Positions 25,083-29,425 of a stretch of 29,425 bases of DNA are shown here, piece by piece. Each line of letters begins with the position of its first letter. Position 1 is the first letter of the stretch. The notes below the pieces were generated by a model. The model searched no databases. It saw nothing but the letters and a program-made list of their open reading frames with translations, and was not told the origin of the DNA. Made by a program: the position numbers and the translations under genes. This DNA is from CALZJC01 sp041574955 (GTDB lineage: Bacteria > Acidobacteriota > Thermoanaerobaculia > Multivoradales > JAHEKO01), in assembly GCA_041574955.1 (NCBI GenBank), contig JBFGNS010000035.1:1-29425 (forward strand), in the 5' to 3' direction.

Positions 25083-26738
25083 CTACATCTTGCTGTAGTT
25101 GGGACCGCCGCCTCCCTCCGGGGGCACCCAGGTGATGATCTGGTAGGGGTCCATCACGTCGCAGGTCTTGCAGTGGACGCTGTTGGAGGCGTTGATCTGC
25201 AGCCGCCGGCCGGCCGGCGCCGCCGGATCGTCGACCATCTCGTAGACCGCCGCCGGGCAGAAGCGCTCGCACGGGTTGGCGTACTCGCGGGCGCACTGGT
25301 AGACGCAGATGTCGGGGTCGTGGACCAGCAGGTGGACCGGCTGGTCCTCCTCGTGGGCGGTGCCCGAGTTGTAGACGTCGGCCAGCTTGTCGAAGGTCAG
25401 CTCGCCGTCGGCGGGCACCGGCGCCGGCGGCCGCGGCCTGGCGTCGCCGTCGATGCGTCGCATGCGCTGGTGGCCGGGGGCGCTGCGCAGCCGGTTGAAG
25501 ATCCCCCAGCCGCGGCCGTTGGTGAGCATGCCGACGCCGGCCTGGAACATGCCGGCCAACACGCCGTGGTCGAACGCCTGGTGGAAGTTGCGCACCTCCC
25601 ACAGCTCGTCGCGCACCCAGCTCGACTCGATGCGGCGCTCGTAGCCGGTCAGGTCGGGCGGCTCGTCGCCGCCTCCGGCGAGCGCCTGGTGCACTGTCTC
25701 GGCGGCCAGCATGCCCGACTTCATCGCCAGGTGGATGCCCTTGAGCCGCTGGCTGTTGAGCAGCCCGGCCGAGTCGCCGACGATCAGGAAGCCGTCGCCG
25801 GCCGCCCGCGGTCGCGCCCACCAGCCGCCCTCGGGAATCGCCTTGGCGCCGTAGAACGCCATCCTGCCGCCGGCCAGCAGGTCGGCGATGCGGGGGTGGG
25901 TCTTCAAGCGCTGGAACTCGGTGTGCGGGTCGAGCCACGGGTTGCGGTAGTCGAGGCCGACCACCAGGCCGACGATCGCCAGGTCGTCGCGCATGCCGTA
26001 GAGAAAGCCGCCGCCGAAGGTGCCGAGTCCCAGCGGCCAGCCCATGGTGTGGATCACCTCGCCCGGCTCCAGGCGGCCGGGCGGCAGCTCCCACACCTCC
26101 TTGATGCCGATCGAGTAGGTCTGGGGGTTGCGTCCGGCGGTCAGTCCGAGCCGCTCCTCGAGGGTCTTGGCCAGGGTGCCGCGGGGGCCCTCGCCGAGCA
26201 CCACCACCCGGCTGCGGATGTCGACGCCGGGCTCGAAGTTGGCCTTGGGGCTGCCGTCGCGCGCCCGGCCGCGGTCGGCGGTGCGCACCCCGACCACCCG
26301 CTCTCCCTCCCACAGCAGCTCGTCGGCCGGAAACTCGCAGAACACGTCGACGCCGGCCTGCTCGAGCCTGTCGGCCATCCACCGCACCAGCTTGCCCAGC
26401 GACACCACGTGCTTGCCCTCGTTCTCGAGCGGCGGCGGGATGGGCAGCGACACGGCGCGCCGCTCGGTGAGCCACAGCAGGTGCTCGCGCTCGACCTCGC
26501 CCTCGAGCGGTGCCTGGCGCCAGTCGTCGGGGAAAAGCTCGCGCAGGGCGCGCGGATCGAGCACCGCGCCCGACAGCGCGTGGCTGCCGATCTCCTTGCC
26601 CTTCTCGAGCACCGCCATCGAGATCTCGCGGCCGGACCGCCGAGCCAACTCGGCCAGGCGGTAGGCGGCGGCCAGGTTGGCCGGTCCGGCACCGACGAAG
26701 ACGACGTCGAGTTCGAGGGATTCCCGCTCGGCTGTCAT
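25083..26738 (-). CDS. Electron-transfer flavoprotein:ubiquinone oxidoreductase (ETF-QO)
   Basis: A 551-residue membrane-associated flavoprotein that passes electrons from reduced ETF (fed by acyl-CoA and amino-acid dehydrogenases) to the quinone pool. The N-terminal FAD site is VFVGAGPANLAAA (Gly16, Gly18), with LEKGKEIGSHALSGAVLDP next. Mid-protein family blocks are VVVLGEGPRGTLAK, GLVVGLDYRNPWLDPH, and GDSAGLLNSQRLKGIHLAMKSG, the second FAD contact and quinone region. The C-terminal ferredoxin-like part has CVYQCAREYANPCERFCPAAVYE and HCKTCDVMDPYQIITW, ending in WVPPEGGGGPNYSKM. Notably, the first Cys of the usual NCVHCKTC cluster is Ser520 here. The ATG at 26738 begins just before the FAD strand. 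It is divergent from aroDE with 118 nt between. Confidence 0.93.
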   Translation of the reverse strand: MTAERESLELDVVFVGAGPANLAAAYRLAELARRSGREISMAVLEKGKEIGSHALSGAVLDPRALRELFPDDWRQAPLEGEVEREHLLWLTERRAVSLPIPPPLENEGKHVVSLGKLVRWMADRLEQAGVDVFCEFPADELLWEGERVVGVRTADRGRARDGSPKANFEPGVDIRSRVVVLGEGPRGTLAKTLEERLGLTAGRNPQTYSIGIKEVWELPPGRLEPGEVIHTMGWPLGLGTFGGGFLYGMRDDLAIVGLVVGLDYRNPWLDPHTEFQRLKTHPRIADLLAGGRMAFYGAKAIPEGGWWARPRAAGDGFLIVGDSAGLLNSQRLKGIHLAMKSGMLAAETVHQALAGGGDEPPDLTGYERRIESSWVRDELWEVRNFHQAFDHGVLAGMFQAGVGMLTNGRGWGIFNRLRSAPGHQRMRRIDGDARPRPPAPVPADGELTFDKLADVYNSGTAHEEDQPVHLLVHDPDICVYQCAREYANPCERFCPAAVYEMVDDPAAPAGRRLQINASNSVHCKTCDVMDPYQIITWVPPEGGGGPNYSKM

Positions 26739-26856
26739 GCGCTTGCGAGCCGCTCCGGGTGAGCTTCGTGGAAGCGGATCGCGGGATGCTAACACGCACC
26801 GGCGGGGCCGTCGGCCGCCTGATACTCTTGCCGCCGCCATCCCGTCCCGAGCCGTC

Positions 26857-28341
26857 TTGCAGCCGACTCCACAGCTTGTCGCCACCGTCACCGAGGAGCC
26901 GACGCCGCGCCTGCTGGCCGATCTCGCCCGGCGCGCGGCGATCCTCGAGCTGCGGGCCGATCTGGTGGGTGACCTGCCGGCGGAGCGGCTGCGCGAGGCG
27001 TTCCCCGGCGAGCTGCTCTACACCCTGCGCAGCTCGGCCGAGGGCGGCCGCGGCAGCAGCCGGCCGGAGGAGCGGGCCGAGCGGCTGGCCGCTGCCGACG
27101 GCTGGGACCTGGTCGACCTCGAGGAGCGGGACCTCGAGCCCGGGCTGCTGGCGCGACTGCCGGCCGGCAAGCGGCTGATCTCGTGGCACGGCGGGGCGGT
27201 GCCGGCGATGCGGCTGCGCGAGCGGCTGGAGCGGCTGACGTCGGTGGCGGCGCGCTTCTACAAGCTGGTGCCGGCCGCATCGGTGCCGGCGGAGGCGATC
27301 GCCCCGCTCGAGCTGCTGCGCGATCTGGAGCGCGACGACGTGGTGGCGTTCGCCAGCGGCGAGGCCGCCAGCTGGTCGCGGCTGCTGGCACCGCGGCTGG
27401 GCGCGCCGCTGGTCTACGCCGCTACCGGGGGGCGGGCCGGCGCCGCCGGCCAGCTCCACCTCGACGTGCTGTGCGACGACTACGGGCTGCCGGCGCTGCC
27501 GGCGGTGCGCCGGCTGTTCGGCATCGTGGGCGCGCCGGTCGCCGGTAGCCTGTCGCCCCGGCTGCACAACGCTCTCTACCGCGAGCTCGGCATCGCCGCC
27601 GTCTACCTGCCGTTCGAGGTGGAGCGGTTCGGCGACTTCTGGCTGGACCTGGTGGAGTCGGACGCCCTCGGCCAGCTCGGCTTCGACCTGCGCGGGCTGA
27701 GCGTCACCACGCCGCACAAGGAGGTGGCGCTGGCGGTGGCCGGCGCCACCAGCCCGCTCGCCGAGCGCATCGGCTCGGCCAACACGCTGGTGCGGCGCGA
27801 GCGGGTATGGGAGGCGGAGACCACCGACGGGCGGGGCGTGCTCGGGCCGCTCGAGGCGCGCGGCGTCGAGCCGGCGGGGCGGCTGGCGGCGGTGGTGGGA
27901 GCCGGCGGCGCCAGCAGGGCGGCGGCGTTCGGCCTGGCGCGGGCCGGAGCCGAGGTGGCGATCGTCAACCGCGGTGCCGAGCGCGGGCGCCGCACCGCCG
28001 ACCTGCTCGGCGTGCCGTTCGTGCCGCTCGACGCCTTCGAGCCGCGGCGGTTCGACCTGCTGGTCAACGCCACCCCGGTCGGCTCGACCGACGATCGGCT
28101 GCCGTTCGAAGTGGCGCGACTGGCCGCCGGGACGGTGGTGGTCGACCTCGCCTACCGCCGGGACGAGCCGACGGCGCTGGTCGCCGAGGCGCGCCGCCGC
28201 GGGCTGGTGGCGGTGGACGGCCGTGAGGTGCTGCTGCACCAGGCGGTGGCGCAGTTCGAGCTGATGACCGACGAGCCGCTGCCGCTGGTCTCGGGCGCGC
28301 GGCTGCTCGGTCTCGATCCGGCGGGGCCGGGCGTGCGATGA
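26857..28341 (+). CDS. aroDE: Fused 3-dehydroquinate dehydratase / shikimate dehydrogenase (AroDE)
   Basis: A 494-residue two-domain enzyme covering two adjacent steps of the shikimate pathway. Residues 1-215 are type I 3-dehydroquinate dehydratase: TVTEEPTPRLL, ILELRADLVGDL, YTLRSSAEGG, the catalytic His111 in SWHGG and the Schiff-base Lys136 in YKLVPA. Residues 221-494 are shikimate dehydrogenase: FGIVGAPVAGSLSPRLHN (substrate serines 231 and 233), VTTPHKE with Lys288, SANT with Asn309, DGRG with Asp324, the NADP motif VVGAGGASRAA, VNATPVGS and LLHQAVAQFELMT. No ATG lies near the conserved N-terminus; TTG at 26857 is the most sensible start, though an upstream start is possible. Its stop overlaps the trpE ATG by four bases. 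Such fusions are known in plants and some bacteria. Confidence 0.92.
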   Translation: MQPTPQLVATVTEEPTPRLLADLARRAAILELRADLVGDLPAERLREAFPGELLYTLRSSAEGGRGSSRPEERAERLAAADGWDLVDLEERDLEPGLLARLPAGKRLISWHGGAVPAMRLRERLERLTSVAARFYKLVPAASVPAEAIAPLELLRDLERDDVVAFASGEAASWSRLLAPRLGAPLVYAATGGRAGAAGQLHLDVLCDDYGLPALPAVRRLFGIVGAPVAGSLSPRLHNALYRELGIAAVYLPFEVERFGDFWLDLVESDALGQLGFDLRGLSVTTPHKEVALAVAGATSPLAERIGSANTLVRRERVWEAETTDGRGVLGPLEARGVEPAGRLAAVVGAGGASRAAAFGLARAGAEVAIVNRGAERGRRTADLLGVPFVPLDAFEPRRFDLLVNATPVGSTDDRLPFEVARLAAGTVVVDLAYRRDEPTALVAEARRRGLVAVDGREVLLHQAVAQFELMTDEPLPLVSGARLLGLDPAGPGVR

Positions 28342-29425
28342 GCCCGCGCCGCGCCACCGTCCACTGCCGCGAGTTCCTGGCCGACGCCCTGACGCCGCTG
28401 GGCGTCTACCGCCGGCTCGCCCGGCTGTCGCCCTGGCGGTTCCTGCTGGAGAGCGTCACCGGCGGTGAGCAGGTCTCGCGCTACAGCTTTCTCGGCGCGG
28501 CGCCGCGCGCCGTCTACCGGCTCTACCCGGACCGGCTGGAGTGCGAGAACGGCGAAGGCCGCCGCGCGCTGCCGGGGCCGCCGCTCGAGGCGCTGGGCCG
28601 GCTGGCCGGCGCAATCTCGGCCGAGGCGGGTCCGGCGCCGTTCTGCGGCGGACTCGTGGGTTATTTCGGCTACGACCTGGTGCGGCTGCTCGAGCGGCTG
28701 CCGGCGGCGCCGCCCGATCCGTTCGACCTGCCGCTGGCGCAGCTGGCGCGCTTCGACCGGGTGGTGGCTTTCGACCACGCCCGCCAGCGCCTGCTGGCGA
28801 TGGCCAACGAGATCGAGGGGGAGGTCAGCGAGGAGCAGGCGAGGAGCGAGCTGGACGAGCTGGGGGCGCTGCTCGAGGCCAGCGACGAGAGCGGTGCGGT
28901 GGCGTTGGGGCGGCGCCCCCGAGCCGGCGCCGCCGCCGACCCGGCGCTCGGCGGCGCCGGGTTCCGCGCCGCAGTCGGGCGCGCCCGCGAGTGGATCCAC
29001 GCCGGCGACATCTTCCAGGTGGTGCTCGCCCGCCGCTGGCGGCTGGCGGTGGAGGCCTCGCCGCTCGACCTCTACCGCGCGCTGCGGGTGGTCAACCCGA
29101 GCCCGTACATGGTGCTGCTCGAGAGCCCCGACGCGGCGCTGGTGGGGGCGTCGCCGGAGATGCTGGTGCGGGTCACCGGCCGGCGGCTCGAGACCCGGCC
29201 GATCGCCGGCACCCGCCCCCGCGGCCGCGACGCGGCGGAGGATCAGCGGCTGGCCGGCGAGCTGCTGGCCGATCCCAAGGAGCGCGCCGAGCACGTGATG
29301 CTGGTCGATCTCGGGCGCAACGACCTCGGCCGGGTGGCGCGGCCGGGCAGCGTCGAGGTTGCCAGCTTCATGGAGGTCGAGCGCTACAGCCACGTCATGC
29401 ACATCGTCTCCAACGTCGAGGCCGA
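28338..29425 (+). CDS. trpE: Anthranilate synthase component I (TrpE), 3' end outside the window
   Basis: The first 362 codons of anthranilate synthase large subunit, which converts chorismate to anthranilate with the TrpG glutaminase. The N-terminal LLES motif at residues 36-39 and the following GGEQVSRYSFLG match the tryptophan feedback site, so the enzyme is likely inhibited by tryptophan. The chorismate-binding half shows HAGDIFQVVLARRW, NPSPYM, ASPEMLVR, the PIAGTRPRG block (Ala in place of the Lys found in PabB, so TrpE rather than PabB) and DLGRNDLGRVA. It is cut by the window end at VSNVEA, just before the Mg/chorismate-binding C-terminal motifs. The ATG at 28338 overlaps the aroDE stop (ATGA), indicating a coupled aromatic amino-acid operon. 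Confidence 0.94.
   Translation, partial: MSPRRATVHCREFLADALTPLGVYRRLARLSPWRFLLESVTGGEQVSRYSFLGAAPRAVYRLYPDRLECENGEGRRALPGPPLEALGRLAGAISAEAGPAPFCGGLVGYFGYDLVRLLERLPAAPPDPFDLPLAQLARFDRVVAFDHARQRLLAMANEIEGEVSEEQARSELDELGALLEASDESGAVALGRRPRAGAAADPALGGAGFRAAVGRAREWIHAGDIFQVVLARRWRLAVEASPLDLYRALRVVNPSPYMVLLESPDAALVGASPEMLVRVTGRRLETRPIAGTRPRGRDAAEDQRLAGELLADPKERAEHVMLVDLGRNDLGRVARPGSVEVASFMEVERYSHVMHIVSNVEA

Noticed and set aside
26739..26856. Divergent promoter between ETF-QO and aroDE
   Set aside because: GATACT at 26821-26826 resembles a -10 box, but no -35 lies at suitable spacing and nothing convincing faces ETF-QO.
24622..28239. A 1205-codon open frame on the minus strand
   Set aside because: It runs antisense through aroDE and out of frame through ETF-QO and the peptidase. 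Its translation is low-complexity Arg/Ala/Gln-rich with no domain, an effect of very high GC at third codon positions.

Overview
The window is very GC-rich, densely coded bacterial DNA. It looks like a Gram-negative chromosome: there is a TonB-dependent outer-membrane receptor, an exported dipeptidyl-peptidase, a dTDP-rhamnose/polyprenyl-phosphate surface-glycan cluster and no phage or IS sequence. My best guess is an Acidobacteriota-type lineage (Thermoanaerobaculia/Holophagae-like), because of the codon style, the AroD-AroE fusion and the gene mix. Gemmatimonadota or a myxobacterial/deltaproteobacterial relative cannot be excluded from sequence alone.

Layout. (1) 12-12205, all on the minus strand, is a surface-polysaccharide region. 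In transcription order it holds a GT4 with a basic N-terminal extension, a divergent GT4 with altered catalytic motifs, a WbaZ-like GT4, a GT2, a small unidentified protein, another GT4, another GT2, rfbC, an NAD-dependent epimerase, rfbD, a WcaJ-type glycosyl-1-phosphate transferase and a DUF456 membrane protein. Many junctions are 4-nt ATGA overlaps. rfbA, rfbB, flippase and polymerase genes are absent, so the locus continues elsewhere. (2) 12374-18557, plus strand, is a classic fatty-acid block: yceD, rpmF, plsX, fabH, fabD, fabG, acpP, fabF. A good TTGACA promoter lies in front, and there are candidate internal promoters before plsX and acpP. (3) 18700-19905, plus strand, is a class I/II PLP aminotransferase. 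(4) 19972-26738, minus strand, is a TonB-dependent receptor, an S9B dipeptidyl-peptidase and an electron-transfer flavoprotein:quinone oxidoreductase. (5) 26857 to the end, plus strand, is a fused aroD-aroE followed by the start of trpE.

How it fits together. Region 1 would prime undecaprenyl phosphate with a hexose-1-phosphate, make dTDP-L-rhamnose (or a related 6-deoxyhexose) and add sugars in sequence. Region 2 supplies acyl-ACP and acyl-phosphate for phospholipid. The receptor plus secreted dipeptidyl-peptidase suggests peptide scavenging, and ETF-QO feeds electrons from acyl-CoA or amino-acid oxidation into the quinone pool. Region 5 belongs to aromatic amino-acid synthesis.

I did not find a clear undescribed system. 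The items most worth a second look are a Ser in place of one iron-sulfur Cys in ETF-QO, a GT4 with two degenerate catalytic motifs, the structured promoter/operator region of the TonB receptor, a palindrome over the acpP promoter, and the unidentified small protein inside the glycosyltransferase run. No gap between genes exceeds about 170 bases. I saw no tRNA, rRNA, CRISPR or insertion sequence.
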